Counted from the stretch's first letter, positions 28,919 to 39,290 are shown. The stretch is 64,000 bases of DNA from an uncultured bacterium (GCA_938083085.1 CALLKX010000002.1:1-64000), one strand, 5' to 3'. The notes: generated by a model from the letters alone, not told the origin. Numbers and translations are program-made.

Positions 28919-31900
28919 ATGGCGGTGGAAGCAGCGAAAGAACCCAAAGGCGCGGAGCCGCGAGGCCGGCCGATGCACCGACGTGTGCTCGGGTTCACTT
29001 GGCGCTGGATCCGCCGTGGAGCTCTGCTCCTGCTCTTGAGCGTCGGCGTCCTCGTCACCCTCTACCTCACGCGGGACCGCACCCTCCACCCGCTCCTCGT
29101 CCGCTTCGTCCCCGAGCTGACGCGGGCCTTCACGCCCTTCGAGGTCACGCTGGAGTCCATCGAGGGAGATTGGCGCAGGGAGCTACGCGTGACGGGGCTC
29201 TCCCTGCGGCCCCTCGACGCCGAGAGCCCGCTGCGGCTGGCCCGCGCGGCCGACCTCAGCGCCACCGGGGACCTCCTGCGCGCCGCTCGCTCGGCGGACC
29301 TCGGGGCCCTGACGATGGTCACCGTCTCGGCGCCCGAGGTGGAGCTGGACGCCACGGCCTTCGGGGGTGGAGAGCCGCCGTCCGAGAGCGCGCCGCTCCC
29401 CGCGCTCCCGCCCTTCCTTGTCTCGGATGCCAGCATCCGCGTGGTGACCGAGACGGACCTGGTCGAGGTCACGGGACTCTCGATCGAGGGCCCGGGAACC
29501 ACGGGTCCCCTCGAGGTCGAGGGCCGGGCGACCGCCAACGCCTGGGCCGCGGCCATCCGGGCCCGCCTCGAGCTCGGCGACGGCGCGCTCCGCTTCGATG
29601 GCGACCTCCTCGAGGGCCGCGTTCAGGACCTCGAGCTCACCGCCGATCGCCTCGTCGGTGAATTCCGGGACGGCAAGCTCTCTCTCAGCGATGGGCGGAT
29701 CCAGGTCGGCGCCAACCAGGTGAGCTTGGATGCCCTGGTCCTCGACCTCGATGACCCCCAGGGGCTGACCGTGGGGGGCCTCGTGCGCCTCGACTTTCCC
29801 CGCCTCGACGAGCTCGAGGCGACCCTGCGCGCGGCGCGTGGAGAGGCCGTGGACGGGCCCGACACCCCGCCCCCCTCCTACTTCGGGTCCCTGCGCGGCA
29901 CGGCAGCCCTCAGCCCTGCGCCCGGACAGATCGCGACCGGCGCCCTTGAGCTAGAGGGGGAGGACATCGTCCTCGCGGGCGTTCAGCTCGGGACCATCGA
30001 GGCCGAGCTCCTCGCCAGCGACCAACGGATCGAGGTCACGGCCCTGCGCGCCTCCGACCCCGGCCGGGTCGCGATCGAGGGACGCGGCAACTATGACCTC
30101 TCCACGCGGTCCCTCGATGACGTGACCCTCTCGGTGCGCATGGAGGACCCGAAGATCTTCGTGCCCGAGGCGGACTTCATCGGGCAGCTCGAGGCGGACC
30201 TGAGGCTCTCCGGTCCGCTGGACGCGCCCACTGGTGCGGTCCGCGCGAGCGCCGAGCACCTCGAGCTCGCGGGAGAGCGGGTGGGCTCGGTCGCGGTGGA
30301 GGGCACCTTCGAAGGGGGCCGCCTCGATATCACGCGGCTCAACGCGATCACCGAGGAGGGCGAGCTGGTCGCCGGTGGCACCGTGCAGCTCCCCCTGGGC
30401 GACGCGGCGCTTGCGGTGGAGGTCCGGACCCTCTCGCTCAGCCGCGGTAACGCCCATCTTGACCTCGTGTCCCCGACCACGGTCCGGTTCGAGGGAGACG
30501 GGGTCCAGGTGAGCGACGTACGCCTCGAGGGGCCCGTCGGCGCCCTCACCGTCTGGGCCGAGACCGGCGGTGCCAACGGCCTACGGGCCGGCGCCACGGC
30601 GACGGCGTTCGATATCGACGCCGTCCTCGAAGGCATGCTCCGCGGGAGCGGGCGCGTCGGCGCCCTGAACGGCGACCTCTTCTTTCAGCGGACGCCGCTG
30701 CGAGCAGAGGTCGACGCGACCCTCAGCGGTGCGCGGCTCGCAGGGGTCGAGGAGCCCGTGGCGGCGCGGATGAAGGCCACCTGGGAGGACGGCCTGCTGC
30801 AGCTGACCGAGGTGACCGCCAGCCTGCCGCACATCACGCTTGCCCTCTCTGGCGAGGCCCCCGTGGACCTCGACGGCGCCCCCCTGGGTGAGGGGCCAGT
30901 GCGCCTCGACGCGCAGCTCCGCCTGGACGCCAACGCGCTCCGCGGAGACCTCCTCGGCGCGGCGATCCCCGAGGAGCTCGCCCAGGAAGCGCGTCGTCTC
31001 TCGGGCGCCATGGCGGTCGACCTGAACCTCGCTGGGACCTGGCGCGCGCTGACGGGGTCCGGCGCCGCGAGCTTGCTCGACGTCGGCTACGTCGACGCCG
31101 CGGGCGAGCCCCTGCCCGGGCTGGAGGACCCCGTCTCGGGTGAGGTCGCGGTGATCATCGACGACGGCGTGACCCTCCGGCCGTCCGGGCTCGTCCTCGG
31201 CGACCTCGGCGTCGCGGACGGGAGCGTGCGAGTGGAGCGTGCACTCGACGTGGTCGCGCTCCTGGAGGACGCGCGTCCCTGGCTCGACGCCCCCCTCGAG
31301 GCGGAGGGGCGCTTCGTCTGCGAGGAGCTCTCTTGGGTCGCCGACCTGTCGCCCGAGGTCCGTGAGGCCGGCGGCACGCTGACCTTCACGGGGACCTCCA
31401 CGGGCCCGCTCCGGTCCCCCACCCTGAACGGGCGCCTGACCCTGAACAAGGGCGTGCTCCGCGTCCGAGACCTCCCGACGATCGAGAACCTGGAGTTCGA
31501 ACTCGCGGCCACCCCCTCCCGCGTCGTGATCGAGCGGGCGTCCTTCGACGCCGGCGCGGCCCCCGTTCGCTTGACCGGGGCGCTGGACCTCTCGACGCCC
31601 GAGCCGATGCTGTCTCTCAAGCTCGAGGGCGAGGAGGTCCTGCTCCACCGGTCCGAGGACGCCGTGGTGCGCTCCAACATCGACCTGCTCCTCGAGGGAA
31701 CCGCCGACGCCCTCCGGCTCTCCGGCGAGCTCGCGCTGGTCGGCGGGCGCCTCCGCTCGCCCGTGGAGTTCCAGAACATCCTCGCCAGCGGCGGGAGCAG
31801 GACCCCGGACGCGGTGCGAAGAGGCCTTCAGCTCCCCTCGCTGGGACCTGCCTCGGTCGAGCTGGCGGTCCGTGTGACCACGGCCGACCCCATGCAGATC

Positions 31901-32530
31901 GAGGGGCGCCTGACCCGCGGTCAGGTCCGCGCCGACCTCACGCTCTCCGGGGACCTCTCCCAGCCGATCCCCTCCGGCCAGCTGTTCGTGGCCCCTCTGG
32001 AGGTGGCGCTCCCCGCGGGCACGCTGCGCTTCCCGACGGGGCTGATCCGCTTCGACCCGGCGAACCCCGATATCCCCCAGCTCGAGCTGATCGGCACGAC
32101 CCGGCTGGCTGGATACGACGTGACGGTCGAGATCTCCGGCGAGTACGACCAGGCGGTCGTGGACTTCAGCTCCTACCCACCGCTCGTCCCCGACGACCTC
32201 GTGATGCTCGTTCTCTCTGGGCGCCCCCCTGGCACCGCCCGAGGGGCGCGCGCAGCGGGCCAGACCGTCGCCCTCTACGTCGCCCGCGATCTGGTGCAGG
32301 GTTGGTTCGACGCCGGGGGCTTCGACGACCGAGACCGGGAGTCCTTCGTCGACCGCCTGGAGGTGGTGTCTGGACAGGACGTCTCTCGCTCAGGCGTCCT
32401 GACCGTCCAGGCGACCTACCGATTGCGAGAGGGCCTCGCCCGTGAACGAGACGCGCTGTACCTGGTGATGGAGCGAGACTCCTTCGAGGACTACAACGTC
32501 GGCCTCCGCCTGGTCCTGAGGCTCAAGTAG
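28919..32530 (+). CDS. TamB-like translocation/assembly module protein
   Basis: A 1203-residue protein with one N-terminal membrane anchor (about 34-50). A very long run of beta repeats follows, of the AsmA/TamB/VPS13-like groove type. The C-terminal 350 residues match the TamB (DUF490) domain: ATPSRVVIERASFDAGAAPV, DDLVMLVLSGRPPGTA, SGVLTVQATYRLREGL and a terminal strand VGLRLVLRLK. TamB spans the periplasm and works with the outer-membrane protein TamA in moving lipids or proteins to the outer membrane. The next gene, 4 bp away, is a TamA/BamA-like protein. The ATG at 28919 is preferred over TTG at 28892. Confidence 0.88.
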   Translation: MAVEAAKEPKGAEPRGRPMHRRVLGFTWRWIRRGALLLLLSVGVLVTLYLTRDRTLHPLLVRFVPELTRAFTPFEVTLESIEGDWRRELRVTGLSLRPLDAESPLRLARAADLSATGDLLRAARSADLGALTMVTVSAPEVELDATAFGGGEPPSESAPLPALPPFLVSDASIRVVTETDLVEVTGLSIEGPGTTGPLEVEGRATANAWAAAIRARLELGDGALRFDGDLLEGRVQDLELTADRLVGEFRDGKLSLSDGRIQVGANQVSLDALVLDLDDPQGLTVGGLVRLDFPRLDELEATLRAARGEAVDGPDTPPPSYFGSLRGTAALSPAPGQIATGALELEGEDIVLAGVQLGTIEAELLASDQRIEVTALRASDPGRVAIEGRGNYDLSTRSLDDVTLSVRMEDPKIFVPEADFIGQLEADLRLSGPLDAPTGAVRASAEHLELAGERVGSVAVEGTFEGGRLDITRLNAITEEGELVAGGTVQLPLGDAALAVEVRTLSLSRGNAHLDLVSPTTVRFEGDGVQVSDVRLEGPVGALTVWAETGGANGLRAGATATAFDIDAVLEGMLRGSGRVGALNGDLFFQRTPLRAEVDATLSGARLAGVEEPVAARMKATWEDGLLQLTEVTASLPHITLALSGEAPVDLDGAPLGEGPVRLDAQLRLDANALRGDLLGAAIPEELAQEARRLSGAMAVDLNLAGTWRALTGSGAASLLDVGYVDAAGEPLPGLEDPVSGEVAVIIDDGVTLRPSGLVLGDLGVADGSVRVERALDVVALLEDARPWLDAPLEAEGRFVCEELSWVADLSPEVREAGGTLTFTGTSTGPLRSPTLNGRLTLNKGVLRVRDLPTIENLEFELAATPSRVVIERASFDAGAAPVRLTGALDLSTPEPMLSLKLEGEEVLLHRSEDAVVRSNIDLLLEGTADALRLSGELALVGGRLRSPVEFQNILASGGSRTPDAVRRGLQLPSLGPASVELAVRVTTADPMQIEGRLTRGQVRADLTLSGDLSQPIPSGQLFVAPLEVALPAGTLRFPTGLIRFDPANPDIPQLELIGTTRLAGYDVTVEISGEYDQAVVDFSSYPPLVPDDLVMLVLSGRPPGTARGARAAGQTVALYVARDLVQGWFDAGGFDDRDRESFVDRLEVVSGQDVSRSGVLTVQATYRLREGLARERDALYLVMERDSFEDYNVGLRLVLRLK

Positions 32531-32534
32531 CGCC

Positions 32535-34628
32535 GTGTCCTACCCCATAGATCATCGCCTCGCCCGGGCCGTCGGCCACGCGCTTGTCCTGCTCGCCGGC
32601 GCGCCCCTCGCCCTCGCGGCCGGCCCGGCGGTGACCGTGATGACCTCCACCCAGGTCGCCGCCGAGGTCCCGATCGTGGGTGCGCCGGCTGGCCTCCTGG
32701 ACGACATGGAGCAGGTGGCCGCCCCCTACGTGGAGAAGTTCCAGACCACGGAACGGGCCGTCTACGTCGACGACGCGGCGTACGAGCTTGAACTCCTGCT
32801 GGCCGAGCGCGGCTACGCCCTGGCGGAGGTCGTCTATGAGGTGGATGGGCCAGCGGCACGCCTCCTGGTCAGCGCGGGCGCCCGCTCCACGCTCGGACCG
32901 GTCGCCGTGACGGCTGACCCGAGTTGTCCCCTCACGGAGGAGGATCTGGCCCGCTACGTCAGCGGCCCGCGGACGGGCCTCTTCGGCCGCGGCGAGGTGC
33001 TGTACGTCAAGCGTCGCGTGGAGCGCAGCCCACGACGGGTGGTGGTCGACCTCGTGGCCCTCGGGCACCTCGAGGCCACCGCCCGGGTGGAGGATCCCGG
33101 GCCGGACCCCGACGGCGGACCGGTCTCGGTTCACCTGACCGTGGAGGCTGGCCCGCGCTATCGGTTGGAGCCGGTGGAGATCCTCAGAGAGGAAGACCTC
33201 GAGGTCGAGGTCCTCGAGGCCATCCGGACGGCCCAGCTCGATATCACGCCGATGAGCGCCGGGGAGGACATCGCCTACGAACCGCGGGTCCCAGGCCGTG
33301 TACGCAGCAGCGTCCTCGACACCCTCGCGAGCCACGGATACCTGGACGCGGAGGTCCGCGTGGAGGCCGACGTCGACGAGGAATCTCACCTCGTCCAGAT
33401 GGAGATCTCCGTTGTCCCCGGGCCCCACGTGACGATCAGCGAGGTCCGCTTCGAGAACACCGGGCGGACGAAGGAGAGCTTCCTGCGCTCGCGGCTCCGC
33501 CTCCGGCCGGGCGATGAGTTCAGCACCCGGGAGGTCCGGGCCAGCGTGCGAGCCCTCTACCGCACGGGCCTGTTCTCCGAGGTCCGCTCAAGAGTGGAGG
33601 GTGAGGGCGAGGAGCGGACCCTCGTGGTCGACCTCGTGGAACAGGAGTCCCTCGAGGTCTACTTCGAACCTGGCTTCGGGAGCTACGAGCTGTTCCGCGG
33701 CACGGTGGGCGCGCGGGACCGAAACATGTTCCGGTCTGGCATCGACGGCTCCGCCGAGGTCATGGTCGCCGTGCGAGCCCTGAGCGCCAGCATCCGGCTG
33801 AGCGACCCCTGGTTCCTGAACGAACAGGTCATCGGGGATATCCAGGTCGACTTCGAGCGCCGGCAGGAGCCGTCCTTCCTCCGCGAGAACCGCGGCGTCG
33901 GCGCCTACATCACCAAGGAGTGGAGCGGCGTGATGGCCACGACCTTCGGCTATCAGTTCGGTCGCTCCGAGGCCAAGGACGTCAAGGTCGTGGACGACGA
34001 CGTGGCGGACGCCCAGAACATCGTGAACGTGGCTGGCCTGACCCTCTCCCAGCGCTTCGACGACCGTGACGCCCTCTTCGCGCCGACCCGGGGGCTGTTC
34101 ATGAACGCCTCGGTACAGCTGGCCGTCGAGGGCCTCGGCTCCGAGCTGGAGTTCATCCGGGGCAAGCTCTCCAGCTCCTGGTTCCGGCCCCTCTTCGCTG
34201 ACTCCGTCCTCGGCCTCAACCTCCGGGCGGGCATCATCGCGCCGGCCTACGACGCGGAGTCCATCCCGATCCAGGAGCGCTTCTTCGCCGGTGGCGGCAA
34301 CTCCGTGCGCTCCTTCAGGGAGAGCCAGCTCGGACCCAAGGACATCAATGGGGAGCCCCTCGGAGGCGAGGTCTTCTCCACGGCGAGCATCGAGCTGCGC
34401 TCCGAGCTGGTCGGCGCACTGCAGTCCGCGGCCTTCGTGGATGCGGGCTTCGTGGAGCGCCAGGCCTCGGACTTCTTCGACCTGGATGACGTGCGTCTCG
34501 GCATCGGCGTCGGGCTCCGCTACCTCCTCCCCATCGGGCCGCTGCGCCTCGACGGCGCGGTGAATCCAAACCCCCGACCGGGCGAGGAAGACTGGGTGCT
34601 CCACTTCAGCATCGGCATGCCCTTCTGA
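32535..34628 (+). CDS. TamA/BamA-like (Omp85) outer-membrane protein
   Basis: A 697-residue Omp85 protein with a GTG start and a signal peptide (about 12-29). Several POTRA-like modules follow to about 365 (EISVVPGPHVTISEVRFENT, RLRPGDEFSTREVRASVRAL, then YRTGLFSEV). The barrel runs from about 370 to the end. FFAGGGNSVRSFRESQLGP corresponds to the loop-6 VRGF/Y motif, here VRSF, and the protein ends in phenylalanine as outer-membrane barrels do. Pairing with the upstream TamB-like gene indicates TamA rather than BamA. The gene shows that this organism has a true outer membrane. Confidence 0.88.
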   Translation: MSYPIDHRLARAVGHALVLLAGAPLALAAGPAVTVMTSTQVAAEVPIVGAPAGLLDDMEQVAAPYVEKFQTTERAVYVDDAAYELELLLAERGYALAEVVYEVDGPAARLLVSAGARSTLGPVAVTADPSCPLTEEDLARYVSGPRTGLFGRGEVLYVKRRVERSPRRVVVDLVALGHLEATARVEDPGPDPDGGPVSVHLTVEAGPRYRLEPVEILREEDLEVEVLEAIRTAQLDITPMSAGEDIAYEPRVPGRVRSSVLDTLASHGYLDAEVRVEADVDEESHLVQMEISVVPGPHVTISEVRFENTGRTKESFLRSRLRLRPGDEFSTREVRASVRALYRTGLFSEVRSRVEGEGEERTLVVDLVEQESLEVYFEPGFGSYELFRGTVGARDRNMFRSGIDGSAEVMVAVRALSASIRLSDPWFLNEQVIGDIQVDFERRQEPSFLRENRGVGAYITKEWSGVMATTFGYQFGRSEAKDVKVVDDDVADAQNIVNVAGLTLSQRFDDRDALFAPTRGLFMNASVQLAVEGLGSELEFIRGKLSSSWFRPLFADSVLGLNLRAGIIAPAYDAESIPIQERFFAGGGNSVRSFRESQLGPKDINGEPLGGEVFSTASIELRSELVGALQSAAFVDAGFVERQASDFFDLDDVRLGIGVGLRYLLPIGPLRLDGAVNPNPRPGEEDWVLHFSIGMPF

Positions 34629-34753
34629 GCGAGCAGGCCGTCCTGAGGTTCCCGCTGGGCGGCGGCGGGTCCCGCTCCGAGGCCTTGGTCGAGCGCCAGG
34701 TGGTCCGGACCCCGGGAGGCGGCTTGGGGTCGACGCCGCGCGGGCCTTACCCT

Positions 34754-35275
34754 GTGGCGGTGAAGTTCATCGACGGGATCGACCGCCTCAACGGCATCGT
34801 GGGCCGCACAGCAGCCTGGTCGGTGCTGCTCATGGCCCTTATCGGCGCAGGTAACGCCGTCGCGAGCTACTTCGAGCCCCTGGCCGGCCGCCGCCTCGCC
34901 TCGGTGGCCCTCGATGAGCTGCAGTGGTATCTCTTCAGCATCCTCTTCTTGCTCGCCGCGCCGTGGGCCCTGCGCGAGAACGCCCACGTGCGCGTCGACG
35001 TGATGTACGGCCGCCTCGGCGTCCGCGGAAAGGCCTGGACCGACGCGCTCGGCGGCGCGCTGCTCCTGCTCCCCTTTTGCGTCTACGGGTTGGTCGTGAG
35101 CTACCCCGCTGCGGCCGAATCCCTGCGAATCGGTGAGGTCTCGCCCGACCCCGGCGGCCTCTCCCGATGGCCGATCAAGGCGGTCCTCCCCATCGCCTTC
35201 GCGCTCCTCGCGCTCCAGGGTGTCGCCAACACCCTGCGCGCCGCCAGCCAGCTCCGCCGCGGAGAGGTCTCGTGA
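34754..35275 (+). CDS. TRAP transporter small permease (DctQ-type)
   Basis: A protein of about 173 residues with four membrane segments and DctQ family features: LDELQWYLFSILFLLAAPWA followed by LRENAHVRVDV, and SRWPIKAVLPIAFALLALQG near the end. It forms the small permease of a tripartite ATP-independent periplasmic transporter. The GTG at 34754 is my choice; GTG at 34760 is equally possible, and the longer frame from 34685 encodes non-family sequence. It overlaps the large permease start (35272). Confidence 0.9.
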   Translation: MAVKFIDGIDRLNGIVGRTAAWSVLLMALIGAGNAVASYFEPLAGRRLASVALDELQWYLFSILFLLAAPWALRENAHVRVDVMYGRLGVRGKAWTDALGGALLLLPFCVYGLVVSYPAAAESLRIGEVSPDPGGLSRWPIKAVLPIAFALLALQGVANTLRAASQLRRGEVS

Positions 35276-36597
35276 GCGACTGGCTCGGCCCCCTGATGTT
35301 CGGCGTCGTCATGACGCTGATCTTCCTCGGCTTTCCGGTGGCCTTCACCCTGGGGGGCGCCGCGCTGCTCTTCGGCGCGCTAGGCGTCTCCCTCGGCTAC
35401 TTCGACTGGGTCTACCTGAGCAACTTCCCGGAGCGCGTGTTCGGGATCATGGAGAACCAGGTCCTGCTGGCCGTGCCGTTCTTCGTGCTCATGGGGACCA
35501 TCCTCCAGCGCTCGCGCCTGGCCGAGGACCTGCTGCACTCCATCGGCATGCTCTTCGGCGCGAGGCGCGGCGGCCTCGCCCTCGCCGTGGTCTTCGTAGG
35601 CGCCCTGCTCGCCGCGGCGACCGGGGTCGTCGGAGCGTCCGTGGTCGCGATGGGGATGATCTCGCTCCCCGTGATGCTCCGCTACGGATACAGCCGCGAG
35701 CTGGCCACGGGCACGATCTGCGCCGCAGGGACGCTCGGACAGCTGATCCCACCGAGCATCGTCCTGATCGTGCTCGGGGATCAGCTGGAGGTCAGCGCGG
35801 GGAAGCTCTTCCGCGGCGCCTTCGTCCCGGGGCTCATGCTGGCCACCTTCTATGCCATCTACGTGGCGTTGGTCGCCTGGCGGCATCCGAGCCGCGCACC
35901 CGCCCTGCCGCCGGAGGAGCGAAACGTGTCCGGCGGCGCGCTCTTGCTGCTCGTCCTCAAGGTCCTGATCCCGCCCCTCGCGCTGATCTTGATCGTCCTG
36001 GGGAGCATCTTCCTCGGCGTCGCCACCCCCACCAAGGCCGGCGCACTCGGCGCCCTCGGCGCCCTCATGCTCGCGGCGCTCCGCCGCCGCATCTCGTTCG
36101 CCAAGCTCCGGGAGAGCGTGGAGGAGACGGCCAAGCTCACCACCATGGTGATCTTCCTCCTCATCGGCTCGACCGCCTTCACCCTGGTCTTCCGCGGGGT
36201 CTACGGCGACGTGTGGATCGAGGACATGCTGACCGGTCTCCCCGGCGGGAAGATCGGGCTCCTGGTCGTGGCGAACCTCGTCATCTTCGGGCTCGGGTTC
36301 TTCATCGACTTCTTCGAGATCGCCTTCATCGTCCTGCCCCTCATCGTCCCAGCGGCGGCCAGCCTGGGGATCGAGGGCGACGCCATGGTCTGGTTCGGCG
36401 TGATGATCGCGATGAACCTGCAGACGTCGTTCCTGACGCCTCCCTTCGGCTTCGCGCTGTTCTACCTCCGGGGTGTCGCGCCGCCGGAGGTGAAGACCGG
36501 CGACATCTACCGCGGCGTGCTGCCCTTCATCGGGATCCAGGCTCTCGGCCTCCTGCTGGTGATCGTCTTCCCGGAACTGGTCACATCGCTGATCTGA
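35272..36597 (+). CDS. TRAP transporter large permease (DctM-type)
   Basis: A 441-residue, 12-segment membrane protein of the DctM family. It has GFPVAFTLGGAALLFG, NQVLLAVPFFVLMGTILQRS, TGVVGASVVAMGMISLPVML, and GTLGQLIPPSIVLIVLGDQL, a conserved loop. The C-terminal half has FFIDFFEIAFIVLPLIVPAA and NLQTSFLTPPFGFALFYLRG. It uses sodium or proton gradient to import an organic acid delivered by a binding protein. The GTG at 35272 overlaps the DctQ stop. The cognate binding protein is probably the DctP-type gene at 41359-42483. Confidence 0.93.
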   Translation: MSDWLGPLMFGVVMTLIFLGFPVAFTLGGAALLFGALGVSLGYFDWVYLSNFPERVFGIMENQVLLAVPFFVLMGTILQRSRLAEDLLHSIGMLFGARRGGLALAVVFVGALLAAATGVVGASVVAMGMISLPVMLRYGYSRELATGTICAAGTLGQLIPPSIVLIVLGDQLEVSAGKLFRGAFVPGLMLATFYAIYVALVAWRHPSRAPALPPEERNVSGGALLLLVLKVLIPPLALILIVLGSIFLGVATPTKAGALGALGALMLAALRRRISFAKLRESVEETAKLTTMVIFLLIGSTAFTLVFRGVYGDVWIEDMLTGLPGGKIGLLVVANLVIFGLGFFIDFFEIAFIVLPLIVPAAASLGIEGDAMVWFGVMIAMNLQTSFLTPPFGFALFYLRGVAPPEVKTGDIYRGVLPFIGIQALGLLLVIVFPELVTSLI

Positions 36598-36626
36598 TCC
36601 GCCTCTTACGCGGGCAGCAAGCCTCA

Positions 36627-36650
36627 AGACCTCGTCGGATCCGAGGGTCT
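36627..36650 (+). terminator. Weak hairpin after the TRAP permease genes
   Basis: AGACCTCG (36627-36634) and CGAGGGTCT (36642-36650) pair with one bulge, 30 bp after the DctM stop, with a short T-rich GTCTT following. Confidence 0.35.
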
Positions 36651-36706
36651 GTCTTAGCATCGAGTGCGCCATGACGCCGAGCCCGTAGCTCGCGGCGGCA
36701 CTCTCC

Positions 36707-39262
36707 ATGACCAACCTCCTCGCTCTCTGCTGTTCTCTCTCCCTCGTCGCGCTGGCCCACCCTGCAGCGGCCGCTCCACCCCAGGCGTCCGCCGACGCAG
36801 AGGAGGGCGAGGTCAAGTTTGACCTCGAGACGGTCTTCGACGAGGACGGGCTCTTCGGCCCCTCCGCCAGCGCACCGAGCTTCTCAGCCAGCGGGCGCTA
36901 TGCCGCCTACCTGTACCGCCCGTACCCCGAGCGGCGGCACGGCAGCGACCTGTGGCTGGTGGATCTTGGAACAGGTCAGGCCAGTCGGCTGACCTCTGTC
37001 TCCGTCATGGCGCCCTTTCAGGCCAGCACCATGAAGGTCGGCGAGGACCGGATCAAGCGCGCCAAGAAGGCCGTCTCCGCCGCCGGCGACGATGGAGCGA
37101 AGAGCGCCGGAGAAGAGGCCGCCGGCAAGAAGCAGCCCGCCGGACCGGACGACGACCGCTTCGGTGGCGGGAGCTGGTCCGAGCTCCAGGAGCTCAGCCG
37201 TAAGGGGGAGGCTCGGACGATCGACAGGGAGGATGACGACTCCACCGACGACCTCGGGCTGATGGACGTCGTCGGCGACGAAGACGCCGATGAGAAGAAG
37301 GCTCCGCGCTACCGCGGGATCTCCTCCTTCACCTGGGCCCCGGGCGCCGACGAGCTCCTGATGAGCTCTGGCGGGGACATCTACCGCTGGGTCATCGGAG
37401 AAGACCGCCCGGTGCGGCTGACCAAGACGCGCCAGTCGGAACGGTCGGTCCAGTACCTGCCGGACGGCGCGGGCTACACGGCACTGCTGGACGACGCCCT
37501 GGTCCGGGTCCGGTTCGGCGACCACTTCGTGGACCAGCTGGACCCCAAGCTCCCAGGCGGCATGACCATGCGGGAGTACAAGATCAGCCCGGATGGCGAG
37601 CGGGTGGCCTTCGTGGCCTCCAACGGCTCGCGAAGCCGGGAAGGCGGCCGCACGGTCGACATCGCCACCTACAACGACCGCTTCATGAAGGTCCGCACCG
37701 TCCCCAGGACGGTCTCCGACGACCCCATCGGCAAGCGGACCACGGCCGTCTTCCTCCACGAGCTCCCGGACCCCGACCGCGAGGACGGCGAGCTGGTCAA
37801 GGTGTACGAGCGAGAGACCTCGGGCCCGCGGGACGTCCTGCGCGTGCCCGACTGGGCGCCAGACTCCACCCGGGTGGTGTTCGCGGCCTTCGATCAGGCC
37901 ACCGAGGAGGTGCATGTCCTCGAGGCCCTCGCTGATGAACCCGGCGAGGGAGGCTCGGAGGCGAAGGACGAGGCCACCGGCGCGCCGGAGGGCGAACGGC
38001 CGGCACGGGTGATCCAGCGCTTCCTCCACACGGGCGGTCCGAACACGCCGCGCATGATCGAGCCTCGATACCTGGCCGACAGCCGCCGGGTCATGCTCAT
38101 CACCGAGCAGACCGGGTTCAGGCACCTGCACGTGCTCGACCCTGTCTACGAGACCCTCGAGCCGGTGACCCGGGGACGCTTCGAGGTCTACCCCATCGGG
38201 ACACCCGAGGACCGCTCGTGCGCGTGGGTCGCCGCCACCCGAGAGGACTCGGCCTGCCAGGACGTCTATCGAGTGGACCTGGACACGGCTGAGATGACGC
38301 GCCTCACCGGGCGCCGCGGTCAGTACGCGGGCGCGGCGGTGAGCCCGGACGGCCAGCACGTCCTCGCCACCTTCTCCGCCTTCGGCTCGCCCCGCGAGCT
38401 CGTCCATGTGGACATCGCCGCCGGCGAGGAGCGCGCGCTAACGGACTCGCACCCCGCCGCGACCCGCGAGCTCACGGCCATCGCGCCCGAGTTCTTCGAG
38501 TTCGAGAACCGACACGGCCAAGGCATCCGCGGCCTCATGTTCGAGCCGGAGCGCGAGGCCGGGGAGAAGCGGCCCCTGCTCATCTACGTCTATGGCGGCC
38601 CCCTCGGAACGAGGAAGCAGGTCACCGAGGGCAACTTCGGCTCCGACGGATACTTCTTCGCCAGGTACATGGCGCAGGAGCACGGCTGGGTCACCTGCAC
38701 CATCGACCCGCGCGGTATGTCGGGCTACGGCGCGCTCTTCGAGAAGGCCAACTTCGAGCGCGTGGGCGTCCCGCAGGTCGAGGACCTGACCGACGGCGTG
38801 CGCTTCCTCATCAAGGAACACGGCGTCGACGCGGACCGCGTGGCGATCCACGGCTGGAGCTTCGGCGGCTTCCAGACCCAGATGTGCCTGTACACCGAAC
38901 CCGAGGTCTTCCGCTGCGGTATCGCTGGCGCCGGGCCCACAGAGTGGGAGAACTACAACTCCTGGTACTCCACGGGCACCATCGGCAACAGCCGCGAGGG
39001 AGAGACGGACCTCAAGGAGTTCTCGCTGCTCCCCCTGGCCAAGAACCTCCAGAGCAAGCTCCTGCTCGTCCACGGCATGGAGGACTCCAACGTCCTCTAC
39101 CAGGACACGGTGCGGGTGTACGCTGAGCTCCTGGATGCCGGCAAGGAGACCCTCGTGGAGCTCTTCGTGGACCCCAGCGGCGGGCACGGGCTCGGCGGAC
39201 ACGTCAAGCGCCTCGGTCGCTTCCGCAAGTACGAGGAGTTCCTGCTCCGCGCCAACCAGTAG
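36707..39262 (+). CDS. Secreted S9 family (prolyl oligopeptidase/DPP IV-like) peptidase
   Basis: An 851-residue protein with a signal peptide (about 1-23), a propeller-like region with an acidic low-complexity insert (about 130-200) and a C-terminal alpha/beta hydrolase domain. The catalytic triad is clear: S718 in GWSFGG, D793 in HGMEDSN and H827 in GGHGLGG. TIDPRGMSGYG is the S9 oxyanion-region segment. DPP IV-type peptidases remove N-terminal dipeptides, but the exact specificity cannot be read here. It lies between the TRAP permeases and a lineage-specific secreted protein; only 28 bp separate it from the next gene. Confidence 0.93.
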   Translation: MTNLLALCCSLSLVALAHPAAAAPPQASADAEEGEVKFDLETVFDEDGLFGPSASAPSFSASGRYAAYLYRPYPERRHGSDLWLVDLGTGQASRLTSVSVMAPFQASTMKVGEDRIKRAKKAVSAAGDDGAKSAGEEAAGKKQPAGPDDDRFGGGSWSELQELSRKGEARTIDREDDDSTDDLGLMDVVGDEDADEKKAPRYRGISSFTWAPGADELLMSSGGDIYRWVIGEDRPVRLTKTRQSERSVQYLPDGAGYTALLDDALVRVRFGDHFVDQLDPKLPGGMTMREYKISPDGERVAFVASNGSRSREGGRTVDIATYNDRFMKVRTVPRTVSDDPIGKRTTAVFLHELPDPDREDGELVKVYERETSGPRDVLRVPDWAPDSTRVVFAAFDQATEEVHVLEALADEPGEGGSEAKDEATGAPEGERPARVIQRFLHTGGPNTPRMIEPRYLADSRRVMLITEQTGFRHLHVLDPVYETLEPVTRGRFEVYPIGTPEDRSCAWVAATREDSACQDVYRVDLDTAEMTRLTGRRGQYAGAAVSPDGQHVLATFSAFGSPRELVHVDIAAGEERALTDSHPAATRELTAIAPEFFEFENRHGQGIRGLMFEPEREAGEKRPLLIYVYGGPLGTRKQVTEGNFGSDGYFFARYMAQEHGWVTCTIDPRGMSGYGALFEKANFERVGVPQVEDLTDGVRFLIKEHGVDADRVAIHGWSFGGFQTQMCLYTEPEVFRCGIAGAGPTEWENYNSWYSTGTIGNSREGETDLKEFSLLPLAKNLQSKLLLVHGMEDSNVLYQDTVRVYAELLDAGKETLVELFVDPSGGHGLGGHVKRLGRFRKYEEFLLRANQ

Positions 39263-39290
39263 CCCGCCCCCCCCCTACCGGACCAAGACC

